A DNA stretch of 35,238 nt from Candidatus Saccharibacteria bacterium RIFCSPHIGHO2_12_FULL_49_19 (GCA_001788565.1 MGCX01000037.1:1-35238); one strand, 5' to 3'; numbered from the stretch's first letter, positions 6,976 through 13,545 are shown. The notes: generated from the letters alone by a model not told the origin. Made by a program: numbers and translations.

Positions 6976-8814
6976 TTAGATTATGGGTGGGGGCGGCTGT
7001 TGCTGCTGAGGCGGTGTTGGTGGTGCGGGCACCATGGCGCCGGGGTTGGAAGCTAGCGGCAAGGGCGGCGGGACCGGTGGAGGCGGTGGGGGAGCCATCA
7101 TGTCAGCGGTGGAGGCTGCTACTGCCCCGTTCGGCAAGTTCAAGCTAGGTGTTCCATTGGCTAGCGGTGGAGCTTGGGCCGGCGGCCCCGGCGGGTGCAA
7201 ATCCAAGCTCACTGGCTGAGCATTCAATGAAGTTACCGGATTAAGCGCCGGGTTGAACGGCTGGGCGGCCAAGGCACTGGCAACGGCATTACGGGCCGAA
7301 TCAACATCAGTGCTGGGAGCTGGCGGCTGGTAAATGGGCGCCTGCTGGAGAGGCTGTTGAGCAACGGGAGGCGGAGCTAGCGGCGCGGCAGGCGGAGCTT
7401 GCATCGGCTGCGACGGTGGTGGAGGTGGTGGAGGCGCCTGCTGGGCGATACCAGCTGGCTGGACCGCGGGACCATGATCGATTACACCCTCTACCCCGCT
7501 GTTAGTGGCTAGAGGATCAATTGACACAGCATTATAAGGATTGTGCCACTCCGGCTCGGTATTAGCCGTAAAAGGAGCGGCCAGAGCCGGTTGGTGGCCG
7601 ACTGGATCCAAAAGCTCATGCTGGCCCGGTACCGGTGCTACTGAGGGTAAAATCTCAGCACGAGCCGGGCCGGGGGTTGGCATATATCCGGAAGGCTTGA
7701 TAACTGTTGGTTCAGGCGCGATTTTGGAAACTTCCAGCGGCGGTGCCGGAGGTGGCAGCGGTGGAGCCTGCGGTGGCGGGGCTTGTGGCGGGCCTGCCTG
7801 TCCGGTAGGCAGGGGTACCGGCGGCGGCGGCAGCGGTGGAGCCTGCTGTTGATCTCGGAGCTTCTTCAGCCGATCTACCTCAGCCTTAATATCGTCAGGG
7901 GTTTTTAGATTGCCCTGCTCGTCAATGCGGATCTCATTAGCCCCGACTTGGACTTCGGGGCTGTCTTTTTGACCCGGTTCATGAGCGACTTTAAGTTTAC
8001 CCTCCGTGGACTTAGACGGGGCCTGTTTTGCAGGAGCTTGCTTGGCCGCCGGCGGAGGCGGCGCTGATGGTTCCAGCTTAGTGGCAATCAGCTGTTGATT
8101 AGCGCCGGCGGCCATCAGTTGAGCCGCCATAGTCATAACTTTCGGCGTGGTCTTGGCATTTCTGAAGCGCTCGGTCTCGGCTACGATACCTGTCAAAAAC
8201 GACGTAGCCATCTGATTATCAATAAGTCCTGTGCCAAAGGCCTCAGAAATACTTACAATCATTTCGGATAACGAGCTGGCCTGCGGGTCCTGCCAGTTGA
8301 TCTGGCCGATACTTACCGGGTTGCCCTGCCCGGCATTGACAGTCACCATTGTGGCATCGTGCAGAATCCGCCCATGGGCGGCGATAGCCTGGTCAATTTG
8401 GTTGCGATCCTTGACGCCTAGCGCCAAGACTACCTCAACATTGAAATCACCCTGTGAAAAAACTAAGTCTTTCTCGCTTATAGAGGTTCGGTACGGAGTT
8501 ATAAAGATGCGAACTACTTGGTCCTCTACTTTGTAGCGCAGCTTATCGGCCTTGTTTTTATCGAGACTGATGATGAAGTCGCGCAATGAGTCGGTGTTAG
8601 CCTCAATGGTTTTTTCAGGCTGTAAAAATTCAATAGTTGATGGAATAACACCCGAAAACACCGCGGTGGCGTGCTTATCCATGCGGTTTAGCAGCAGGGT
8701 CACTCCGACACAGGCCGCCAACTGGTCAACCGTCGGGTTGGCAGCTACCGTGACCAGGATATTTTGAGCCTGCTTAACTCGCTCGACTATCTGCTGCTTA
8801 GCTTGGGCATCCAT
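6976..8814 (-). CDS. DHH-fold protein without catalytic residues, with proline-rich tail
   Basis: 612 aa. Residues 1-250 follow the NrnA/DHH phosphoesterase layout (oligoribonuclease / pAp phosphatase family), but every metal motif is changed. The first motif, normally HxNPDxD, reads AANPTVD (24-30). The second, normally LD, reads ALGVKD (131-136). The DHH motif with following Asn reads NAGQGN (160-165). The fourth reads AETERF. The flanking residues (INWQDPQASSLSEM) are still family-like. Residues 250-612 are a disordered Pro/Ala/Gln-rich tail with runs of up to seven Pro. It is probably a non-catalytic nucleic-acid- or nucleotide-binding protein or scaffold; that role is inference. It sits at the head of the truB-rpsO-pnp cluster, where active NrnA is common. 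TAAAAT (8822-8827) lies 7 nt before the ATG. Confidence 0.8.
   Translation of the reverse strand: MDAQAKQQIVERVKQAQNILVTVAANPTVDQLAACVGVTLLLNRMDKHATAVFSGVIPSTIEFLQPEKTIEANTDSLRDFIISLDKNKADKLRYKVEDQVVRIFITPYRTSISEKDLVFSQGDFNVEVVLALGVKDRNQIDQAIAAHGRILHDATMVTVNAGQGNPVSIGQINWQDPQASSLSEMIVSISEAFGTGLIDNQMATSFLTGIVAETERFRNAKTTPKVMTMAAQLMAAGANQQLIATKLEPSAPPPPAAKQAPAKQAPSKSTEGKLKVAHEPGQKDSPEVQVGANEIRIDEQGNLKTPDDIKAEVDRLKKLRDQQQAPPLPPPPVPLPTGQAGPPQAPPPQAPPLPPPAPPLEVSKIAPEPTVIKPSGYMPTPGPARAEILPSVAPVPGQHELLDPVGHQPALAAPFTANTEPEWHNPYNAVSIDPLATNSGVEGVIDHGPAVQPAGIAQQAPPPPPPPSQPMQAPPAAPLAPPPVAQQPLQQAPIYQPPAPSTDVDSARNAVASALAAQPFNPALNPVTSLNAQPVSLDLHPPGPPAQAPPLANGTPSLNLPNGAVAASTADMMAPPPPPPVPPPLPLASNPGAMVPAPPTPPQQQQPPPPII
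7791..7814. repeat. TGCCT-CCGG-AGGCA palindromic repeat in the proline-rich tail
   Basis: TGCCTGTCCGGTAGGCA is palindromic and related to 2490-2511 (TGCCTACCGGCAGGCA). It is in frame and encodes LPTGQAG inside an otherwise Pro-rich stretch. Confidence 0.6.
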
Positions 8815-8899
8815 GTTTTTTATTTTACGCTTTTGCTTTTCGGATTTCTGAGGGCAAGACTACCATAACCACTATGATTTAGCAAGGAGTTTCTCCCCT

Positions 8900-8928
8900 T
8901 TGACAAGATCAGTCCTAATCTGTATATT
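8900..8928 (+). promoter_or_regulatory. Promoter of rpsT (near-leaderless)
   Basis: Perfect TTGACA (8900-8905), 17-bp spacer, TATATT (8923-8928). The predicted start of transcription (about 8935) falls 1-2 nt before the GTG start codon at 8937. Confidence 0.8.
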
Positions 8929-8936
8929 AGAGTCTC

Positions 8937-9305
8937 GTGCCAATTATTAAATCAGCTAAGAAACGAGTGAAGCTGGCCGCTAAGGCCCATGCTCGTAATG
9001 CTCGTACAAAACGAACCCTGCGTGAGGCTTTGAAAGCTTACCAGGCCGCTTTGGCTCAAGGTAAGCCGGCTGAAATTACCAAGACTCAAAAGGCTGCTAT
9101 CCGTGCTTTAGATATGGCTGCCAAGAAGTCTGTTATCCATAAGAACAAAGCCGCCCGTAAGAAGTCACAGCTGGTCGCCCAAGCTAAATCCGCCGGAGTT
9201 AAACCCTCTAAAACTACTGTCAAGAAACCAGTTGCCAAAAAACCTGCCATTAAGCGTGCCACAGCTTCAAAACCAGCCCGCAGTCGTACCTCTGTTCACA
9301 AGTAG
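8937..9305 (+). CDS. rpsT: 30S ribosomal protein S20
   Basis: Primary 16S rRNA-binding protein. Starts with GTG, which gives the family's usual N-terminus MPIIKSAKKRVK. The three-helix basic core continues with NARTKRTLREALKAY and AIRALDMAAKKSVIHKNKAARKKS. At 122 aa it is longer than usual (about 85-90 aa) through a Lys/Pro/Ala-rich tail from residue about 88. No Shine-Dalgarno is present; the strong promoter places the 5' end of the mRNA at the start codon. Divergent from the DHH protein gene. Confidence 0.95.
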   Translation: MPIIKSAKKRVKLAAKAHARNARTKRTLREALKAYQAALAQGKPAEITKTQKAAIRALDMAAKKSVIHKNKAARKKSQLVAQAKSAGVKPSKTTVKKPVAKKPAIKRATASKPARSRTSVHK

Positions 9306-9332
9306 TCTCAATCTATAAAACTCCTCAGAACT

Positions 9333-9361
9333 TTGCTATTTTACTCCTTTTATGGTAAAAT
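9333..9361 (+). promoter_or_regulatory. Promoter of the GC-rich membrane-protein cassette
   Basis: TTGCTA (9333-9338), 17-bp spacer, TAAAAT (9356-9361) in AT-rich DNA directly before the change to GC-rich sequence. This implies a leader of about 80 nt. Confidence 0.55.
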
Positions 9362-9370
9362 ATTAACGTT

Positions 9371-9418
9371 CTCCGGAGTTTGAGAGTTGTTCGCCCCGCG
9401 AACACTCGCACCCCGGAG
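9371..9418 (+). promoter_or_regulatory. Folded leader of the cassette
   Basis: CTCCGG (9371-9376) pairs with CCGGAG (9413-9418) and encloses a perfect 6-bp hairpin GTTCGC/GCGAAC (9389-9403, loop CCC). The structure fills the leader between promoter and first SD; it could be a protective 5' stem or a regulatory element. Confidence 0.45.
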
Positions 9419-9448
9419 ACGTTCCCTGACCCCTACCAGAAAGGTGAC

Positions 9449-9625
9449 ATGAACCGAAAGCTTGCCGCAGTCGGTGTCCTCGGCATCGTCGCCGGCCTCC
9501 TGACCCTGCCAGTTGACCTCGGTTTTGGCATCGGGTTCATAGCGCTCGGCTCCGCAATCATCGCGGTGGCCAGAGGCTGGCATAAGGACCCGGCGCCCTC
9601 ACCCCCGACCAAGGAGAAACCATGA
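9449..9625 (+). CDS. Small membrane protein 1 of GC-rich cassette
   Basis: 58 aa from ATG 9449, chosen because AGAAAGGTG lies just upstream; the open frame reaches further left only into the leader. Two hydrophobic stretches (about residues 5-20 and 23-41, Gly/Ala/Leu/Val rich) are followed by a short Pro-rich polar tail (HKDPAPSPPTKEKP). Its stop overlaps the next start as ATGA. Codon choice favours GTC, CTC, ATC and GCC, unlike flanking genes. No family recognised. Confidence 0.65.
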   Translation: MNRKLAAVGVLGIVAGLLTLPVDLGFGIGFIALGSAIIAVARGWHKDPAPSPPTKEKP

Positions 9626-9927
9626 ATGTAATCAAGATCTACGAGGAGCGACTGGACGTGGCGCTGGTCACGACCGTCGCCATCGTTGGTCTGATCCTCA
9701 TCGGTCTGGCGGTCGCCTGGGCCCGTCGGTTTCGGGTGACCAACCCGAAGGTCTGGCACCTCATGATGCGCGGCCTGATCGGCGTCACCAGCCTCCTGAT
9801 GGTAATTCTCGCCATCAAGTGGATCATGGTTGACGACGTGTACTCCGCGTTGGTGGCGATGCCTCTGGCAGCAGCCGGGTTCGCCTACCTGCTTCTCGGC
9901 GGCGCCCCATATAAGCACACCAGCTAG
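9622..9927 (+). CDS. Membrane protein 2 of GC-rich cassette
   Basis: 101 aa with three predicted helices (about residues 13-34, 49-66 and 75-94) separated by short basic or acidic loops (ARRFRVTNPK, VDDVYS). AAGGAGAAACC precedes the ATG, a strong SD. It starts 4 nt inside the previous gene. The 60-bp stretch 9661-9720 counts 40 G+C, far above the neighbouring genes. No family recognised; the size and layout resemble small phage or mobile-element membrane proteins, but that is only a resemblance. Confidence 0.7.
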   Translation: MNVIKIYEERLDVALVTTVAIVGLILIGLAVAWARRFRVTNPKVWHLMMRGLIGVTSLLMVILAIKWIMVDDVYSALVAMPLAAAGFAYLLLGGAPYKHTS

Positions 9928-9933
9928 GAGGTC

Positions 9934-10041
9934 ATGATGCGCAAGTTCATCATCGCCTCCGCCGGCCTCACCGCCGCACTCGATCTGGGCGTCCTCGTCT
10001 GGATCGGCAAGTGGGCCTGGGCGCCAAGGAGGTCACGATGA
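9934..10041 (+). CDS. Very small membrane protein 3 of GC-rich cassette
   Basis: 35 aa starting MMRKFIIASAG, with a single hydrophobic segment (about residues 4-29) and a basic end (APRRSR). TAGGAGG immediately upstream is a near-perfect SD and overlaps the stop of the previous gene. Its stop TGA overlaps the next ATG (ATGA). Too short for common ORF callers; supported by SD, overlaps and position. Confidence 0.55.
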   Translation: MMRKFIIASAGLTAALDLGVLVWIGKWAWAPRRSR

Positions 10042-10157
10042 TTAACCTCGTCCTCATGCTGGTATTCGTACTGGTACTGGGGATCGCTGTGCCCGCCGGG
10101 GTAGCAAAGTACTCACCGCGGTGGGAGCGTCAGGGAACCCGCCTCCGTTCGGACTAA
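10038..10157 (+). CDS. Very small membrane protein 4 of GC-rich cassette
   Basis: 39 aa starting MINLVLMLVFVLVLG: one strongly hydrophobic N-terminal helix, then a short basic tail (KYSPRWERQGTRLRSD). CAAGGAGGTCACG precedes the ATG. The stop TAA lies in the loop of the transcription terminator at 10142-10176, so gene and terminator are fused. No family recognised. Confidence 0.55.
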   Translation: MINLVLMLVFVLVLGIAVPAGVAKYSPRWERQGTRLRSD

Positions 10158-10176
10158 CGTCCGAACGGAGGTTTTT
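10142..10176 (+). terminator. Rho-independent terminator of the cassette
   Basis: Perfect 13-bp stem CCTCCGTTCGGAC / GTCCGAACGGAGG with a 4-nt TAAC loop, followed by TTTTT and further T-rich sequence. It is the strongest terminator in the window and separates the cassette from the convergent holA gene. Confidence 0.92.
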
Positions 10177-10190
10177 CCTTTTCATGGCCA

Positions 10191-11105
10191 CTATATTGTC
10201 ACAATATAGGTTTTCAGGGCTTCATCCATATCTAAAGAGGTGGTTTTACCCCTGACATCGATGTCTAAAGCCTCGCTAGTCAGTATTTTTAGCTTCTTAT
10301 CCTCAATTTTTTCGGCCAGCCCAAATGCCTTACTGACCGGAAAAACGTTGGCACCAATGTCGCTGGCGACTTCATCAGCCCTCCGCTGGCCGGCATGTTT
10401 AGCCAAAGCAATCAGCCGCAATTGCCAGGCCATCATTGCCAAAATGGCCTGCGGTTGGACCTTTTGAATTCTCTGCTCCTCATAAAGTTTCAGCGCCCGT
10501 TTTTTGTCTCCGGAAAAAGCGGCGTCCAGCAGGTCAAAAACTTTGCTTTGTGGTGTTGGTTCGGTCAAAAGTTCAATATCTTCACGGTGGACGTCAGATT
10601 TATACGTCAGCAGTTTTTCCAACTCGTTGGCTAGGATGGCTTGGTTAGTACCAACCCTATCCACCAAAAAATTAGCATCCGCCAGACTGAGCTTAGCATC
10701 CAAATTTTTGGCTTCGGAGGCAAGCCATTTAGCAAGTTCGCGTGAGTCCAAATCTTGATAATACTCCAGCTTTGTTTTGGACTTCAAGATCTTGTAAAAA
10801 GTTGTCCGTTTATCTGTTATAGGTTCATAAAAGACAACGTCAGTCGAATTAGTAATTGAGCTAATTATTTGTTCAATCTGCTCCGGACTGGGCTTGAGTG
10901 CGGACAGATTTCTAACCACTACCATTTTTCGGTTTGACAAAAATGGCAGGCTGGAAACGGCATCCCGCACGGTGGACAGATCAGCCTCCTCGGCATCAAT
11001 TCGCTCTAGTGCCAGCTCACCATACTCTGCCACAAACTTGCTGACCAACTCACCCAGCCGCCGCCTCACCAAGTACGAGTTCGTGCCGGTTATAGTTATT
11101 ATCAT
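10191..11105 (-). CDS. holA: DNA polymerase III delta subunit
   Basis: Clamp-loader subunit that opens the beta sliding clamp. 304 aa from ATG 11105. Family features: N-terminal ITGTNSYLVRRRLGEL, LPFLSNRKMVVVRN in the second strand-helix region, a lid-like domain with LDAKLSLADANFLVDRVG and NELEKLLTY, and the collar domain (FDLLDAAFSGDKKRALKLYEE, LAMMAWQLRLI). The start was chosen to give a 4-nt ATGA overlap with mutM; the 32 extra upstream residues belong to the mutM frame region. It meets the plus-strand cassette tail to tail. Confidence 0.88.
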   Translation of the reverse strand: MIITITGTNSYLVRRRLGELVSKFVAEYGELALERIDAEEADLSTVRDAVSSLPFLSNRKMVVVRNLSALKPSPEQIEQIISSITNSTDVVFYEPITDKRTTFYKILKSKTKLEYYQDLDSRELAKWLASEAKNLDAKLSLADANFLVDRVGTNQAILANELEKLLTYKSDVHREDIELLTEPTPQSKVFDLLDAAFSGDKKRALKLYEEQRIQKVQPQAILAMMAWQLRLIALAKHAGQRRADEVASDIGANVFPVSKAFGLAEKIEDKKLKILTSEALDIDVRGKTTSLDMDEALKTYIVTI

Positions 11106-12031
11106 TTCGACTCCTGGGGGGCTTTTTGGCAGCGTGGACAGATGTGCGTCCCGCGCCCAGCCACCCGTATTTTGACTATCTCGGTGCCGCAACGTGGACA
11201 AGGCTGGCCCTCCCGCCTAAAGACCTGGGCTATCTTTATATAACTGCCCTTCTTACCCTCGGCATTCACATAATTTCTATCTGTACTGCCGCCATTTTCA
11301 ATGGCTGAATTTAAGACTTGGCGTAAGTCATTATAAAGTGCCACCAGCTTGGTGCGGGGAATATCGGCCACCTTAGTTGACGGGTGGATTTTGGCCAAAA
11401 ACAGCGATTCATCGGCGTATATATTTCCTACCCCGGCAATGACTGTTTGATCCAGCAAAACTGCCTTGGCAGTACTGTTTTTTCGGGTCATTAAACGCTC
11501 TATAAAGTCTTTGACGGTAAAATCATCTTCTAATGGTTCTGGACCAGCCTTCTTTAGAAAGTCAATTTCTGGAAGTTCCAAATCCGGCAGCAGACGCATC
11601 CAGCCAAATTTACGCTGGTCGTTGAAGAAAAGTTTGGAACCATCAGTCAAGTCAAGGACTACACGAGTGCTTTTATCAGGGAGATTGCCTCTTAGAGAGT
11701 CCGTAGGATGCCCACCTCCAAACTTTTCTTCAGAGCCTAGAGACTCGAGACTCGAGACTCGAGACTGTTTTCCTGCTTGAGGCAGGAAAACGAGTTGGCC
11801 GGTCATTTTAAGATGGATTACTAAACTGTAGTCACTAGACAGTCCAATAATTAAGACCTTGCCTCTTCTTTTAACATCCTTAATTTTGGCATTGATTAGA
11901 AACTTGGCCACATCGGCAGGGGCATTCGGAAAACTCTTGGGCCAATCATGCCACACATCAGCTACTACCCTGCCCGGCAGTAATTTGGCTAAACCATTAC
12001 GCACCGTTTCCACTTCAGGCAATTCAGGCAT
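11102..12031 (-). CDS. mutM: Formamidopyrimidine-DNA glycosylase (Fpg/MutM) with repeat insertion
   Basis: Removes 8-oxoguanine and formamidopyrimidines and nicks the DNA. About 309 aa starting MPELPEVETV, so Pro2 (Schiff-base nucleophile) and Glu3 are present. Lys in KRRGKVL, the QTVIAGVGNIYADE H2TH region and a C-terminal zinc finger with two CPRC motifs are intact. Residues about 83-118, where the family goes almost directly from TGQL to the HTHVRL-type strand, carry about 30 extra residues (LPQAGKQSRVSSLESLGS onward) encoded by a palindrome plus 7-bp repeats. The upstream in-frame codons before ATG 12031 were rejected because family proteins begin MPELPE. TATAAT lies 6 nt before the ATG. 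Confidence 0.95.
   Translation of the reverse strand: MPELPEVETVRNGLAKLLPGRVVADVWHDWPKSFPNAPADVAKFLINAKIKDVKRRGKVLIIGLSSDYSLVIHLKMTGQLVFLPQAGKQSRVSSLESLGSEEKFGGGHPTDSLRGNLPDKSTRVVLDLTDGSKLFFNDQRKFGWMRLLPDLELPEIDFLKKAGPEPLEDDFTVKDFIERLMTRKNSTAKAVLLDQTVIAGVGNIYADESLFLAKIHPSTKVADIPRTKLVALYNDLRQVLNSAIENGGSTDRNYVNAEGKKGSYIKIAQVFRREGQPCPRCGTEIVKIRVAGRGTHICPRCQKAPQESK
11732..11766. repeat. 7-bp tandem repeat (CGAGACT units) inside mutM
   Basis: Exactly five units: AGAGCCT, AGAGACT and three copies of CGAGACT. The same unit, in the same orientation, forms 19830-19857 in polA. Confidence 0.8.
11767..11791. repeat. Inverted repeat adjoining the mutM 7-bp tract
   Basis: GTTTTCCTGC and GCAGGAAAAC form a perfect 10-bp inverted repeat around a 5-nt loop. 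It is in frame, encodes FLPQAGKQ and directly abuts the CGAGACT tract, so both may have entered mutM together. Confidence 0.7.
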
Positions 12032-12037
12032 GTTTCT

Positions 12038-12043
12038 ATTATA
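12038..12043 (-). promoter_or_regulatory. -10 element for leaderless mutM
   Basis: Minus-strand TATAAT with exactly 6 nt (AGAAAC) before the mutM ATG, which puts the expected transcript start on the A of ATG. The opposite strand carries TATTAT/TATACT before the gene at 12054. Confidence 0.55.
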
Positions 12044-12053
12044 CTTTGAGGTA

Positions 12054-12293
12054 ATGGACAGCTTGCAGGACATCCTAAGTAAAAAAGACTTCAAGCCGCC
12101 TGATGAGCTGGCAGTGGTTAAAGATTACGTCCGTCGACGCTACAAAAGCCCTTGTTCTGTCAAAATTGAGAGAAACGCCCTGATTTTAAGTGTTCGTAGC
12201 TCAGCGTTGGCTGGGATGCTGTTCTTAGAGCGCCAGACCCTGATTGAGGCCTGCAGCCTTAAGCACCGCCTAGTAATCCGCACAAGCTACTAA
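12054..12293 (+). CDS. DUF721/DciA-like small protein
   Basis: 79 aa from ATG 12054 with GAGG upstream; the frame extends left only as antisense to mutM. The sequence (DILSKKDFKPPDELAVVKDY, then SVKIERNALILSVRSSALAG, then FLERQTLIEAC) resembles the C-terminal strand-helix part of DUF721/DciA proteins, which load the replicative helicase in bacteria lacking DnaC. It is much shorter than typical DciA, so this is a family resemblance, not a firm call. Divergent from mutM-holA, in keeping with a DNA replication and repair neighbourhood. Confidence 0.6.
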   Translation: MDSLQDILSKKDFKPPDELAVVKDYVRRRYKSPCSVKIERNALILSVRSSALAGMLFLERQTLIEACSLKHRLVIRTSY

Positions 12294-12298
12294 GAATT

Positions 12299-12402
12299 AT
12301 CAATGTTCAAGTTTCAATGTTCAATGAATATAGTTAATGCTTATAATGATTCAATGCATTGCCCATTGACTATTCATTGAGCTTTGAGCAATGATAATTG
12401 AG
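12299..12402. repeat. 7-bp degenerate repeat filling the gap between convergent genes
   Basis: Units of the type ATCAATG, TTCAAGT, TTCAATG, TTCAATG run through the left half. The right half has the complement-like family TGCATTG, CCCATTG, AGCTTTG, AGCAATG, so the tract can also fold on itself. No gene or promoter is visible in it. Confidence 0.65.
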
Positions 12403-12404
12403 CA

Positions 12405-12803
12405 TTAGCTCCGCAGGAGCTTCTCTAGGTCGGATTTCATTTGCTTGAAGTCCTGGAAGTAGATTCCTTTCATGCCGAGCGTTTTGGCAGCTTCGACATA
12501 GTGCTCTTGATCATCAATAAACACTGCCTCCTCTGGCTTAACTCCCAGATTTTGCATAGCTAGTTCATAAATCCGCGGTTCAGGCTTGGCAACCCCGGCT
12601 TCATAGCTAAGTACAACGTCGTCAAATAATTTCAAATCATCAGGAGACAAAATCAAGTAAATAAATCCGGCTAGCACATTAGAGACTATGCCAATTTTGT
12701 ACTTGGGCTTAAGTTGGTTTTTGACGTAGTCTAAAACTTCCCGGTTGGGCTGCTGGTTTTGCTCCAGCACACCAAAGAAATCAAATATAACTGCTTTGAT
12801 CAT
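12405..12803 (-). CDS. HAD-superfamily hydrolase, short capless form
   Basis: 132 aa. HAD motifs are present in order: FDFFGVL with nucleophile Asp, VSN (motif II), AKPEP (motif III Lys) and FIDDQEHYVEAA (motif IV). The +2 Asp of motif I is Phe, and there is almost no cap domain between motifs I and II, so the protein is shorter than usual HAD-IA phosphatases (about 200 aa). Substrate unknown; the Phe at +2 weakens a phosphatase call. TATCCT lies 6 nt before the ATG, a weak -10 candidate. Confidence 0.8.
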   Translation of the reverse strand: MIKAVIFDFFGVLEQNQQPNREVLDYVKNQLKPKYKIGIVSNVLAGFIYLILSPDDLKLFDDVVLSYEAGVAKPEPRIYELAMQNLGVKPEEAVFIDDQEHYVEAAKTLGMKGIYFQDFKQMKSDLEKLLRS

Positions 12804-12832
12804 ACTAATAGGATAGCTTAGTTAAGGATTGT

Positions 12833-13429
12833 TTAGTTGGTTGAGCTGGTGGTTGCGCTTAGACTGACGTTGGAGGTCAGCTGGCCGTAGTTGGTTATCT
12901 GGTTTTGAAACAGCTGCTGAAGCGTAGATGATTTTACCGCCAGAGTGCCCTTGACGTTGCCGCAGGATGAACTCCAAAGATAAGATAGTATTTCCCCGCC
13001 GTCGTTCAGCTCAAACTCGAAGAGCTGGCCTAGAGGACATTTTCCAAGGGGGTCAGCCTGAGCGGACGGAACTTTTCTTTCAGCCAAAAAGCCGGCGCTG
13101 TTTATGGCCGCTAAGAACTCCTTGTAGGCCGGCGCTGTGTTGGAAAAGGTCTGTGTCTGGATAACGTTTCCAGAGTACCCGGCGATGATATCAAGTCGGC
13201 GCTGGTACTGACCGACGGTGATGCGGATCGAGCGATGGACGTCTTCCCCGTTAATTATGCCCCGAGTAGTTACACTGACCTCGGCGTAAGTATCAAAGTA
13301 CTGGGGTAGTGGCTTAACTTGCTGCTCCACAGGTTTTTGCTCACCACCACCGCCACTAAATAGCAGGATAATGCCGACTAGCAGCAAAAGAATCACCACT
13401 GCAAAACCGATGAGATAACGATTAACCAT
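12833..13429 (-). CDS. Membrane-anchored hypothetical protein
   Basis: 198 aa: MVNRY, one hydrophobic helix (about residues 6-25), a GGGG linker and an extracytoplasmic domain containing two Cys (KCPLGQLF and SSSCGNVKG) that could form a disulfide. The C-terminus is Ser/Thr/Asn rich. No family recognised. It has a clear promoter of its own at 13493-13521 and a leader of about 55 nt containing an imperfect inverted repeat (AAATTC/GAATTT). Confidence 0.75.
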   Translation of the reverse strand: MVNRYLIGFAVVILLLLVGIILLFSGGGGEQKPVEQQVKPLPQYFDTYAEVSVTTRGIINGEDVHRSIRITVGQYQRRLDIIAGYSGNVIQTQTFSNTAPAYKEFLAAINSAGFLAERKVPSAQADPLGKCPLGQLFEFELNDGGEILSYLWSSSCGNVKGTLAVKSSTLQQLFQNQITNYGQLTSNVSLSATTSSTN

Positions 13430-13492
13430 CTTAAACTGTTACTTAGCCCGCCAAAATTCGCCTAAAGTGAATTTCGGAGGGTTTTCGGCAGT

Positions 13493-13521
13493 ATTATACA
13501 ATTTTTACCATACTTTTTCAA
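13493..13521 (-). promoter_or_regulatory. Promoter of the anchored protein gene
   Basis: Minus strand TTGAAA (13516-13521), 17-bp spacer, perfect TATAAT (13493-13498). Confidence 0.75.
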
Positions 13522-13545
13522 GAGCTGTTTGGATCTTACGCTCTG

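Noticed and set aside
7034-7852. Gly-rich plus-strand open frames opposite the DHH protein tail
   Set aside because: They are the mirror of Pro codons (CCG/CCA giving CGG/TGG) in the proline-rich tail; no SD or promoter.
9350-9918. Minus-strand open frames across the GC-rich cassette
   Set aside because: High G+C lengthens open frames by chance; the plus strand has SD sites, ATGA overlaps and a terminator, the minus strand has none.
9333-10176. Prophage or insertion sequence
   Set aside because: No integrase, transposase, terminal inverted repeats or flanking direct repeats could be seen; only composition and small overlapping genes suggest mobility.
11732-11766. CRISPR-like array in mutM
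   Set aside because: Units are 7 bp with no spacers; it is a tandem repeat, and the gene frame continues through it.
12405-12425. Terminator at the end of the HAD gene (GCTCC/GGAGC)
   Set aside because: The stem is 5 bp, lies within the last codons and is not followed by a U tract.
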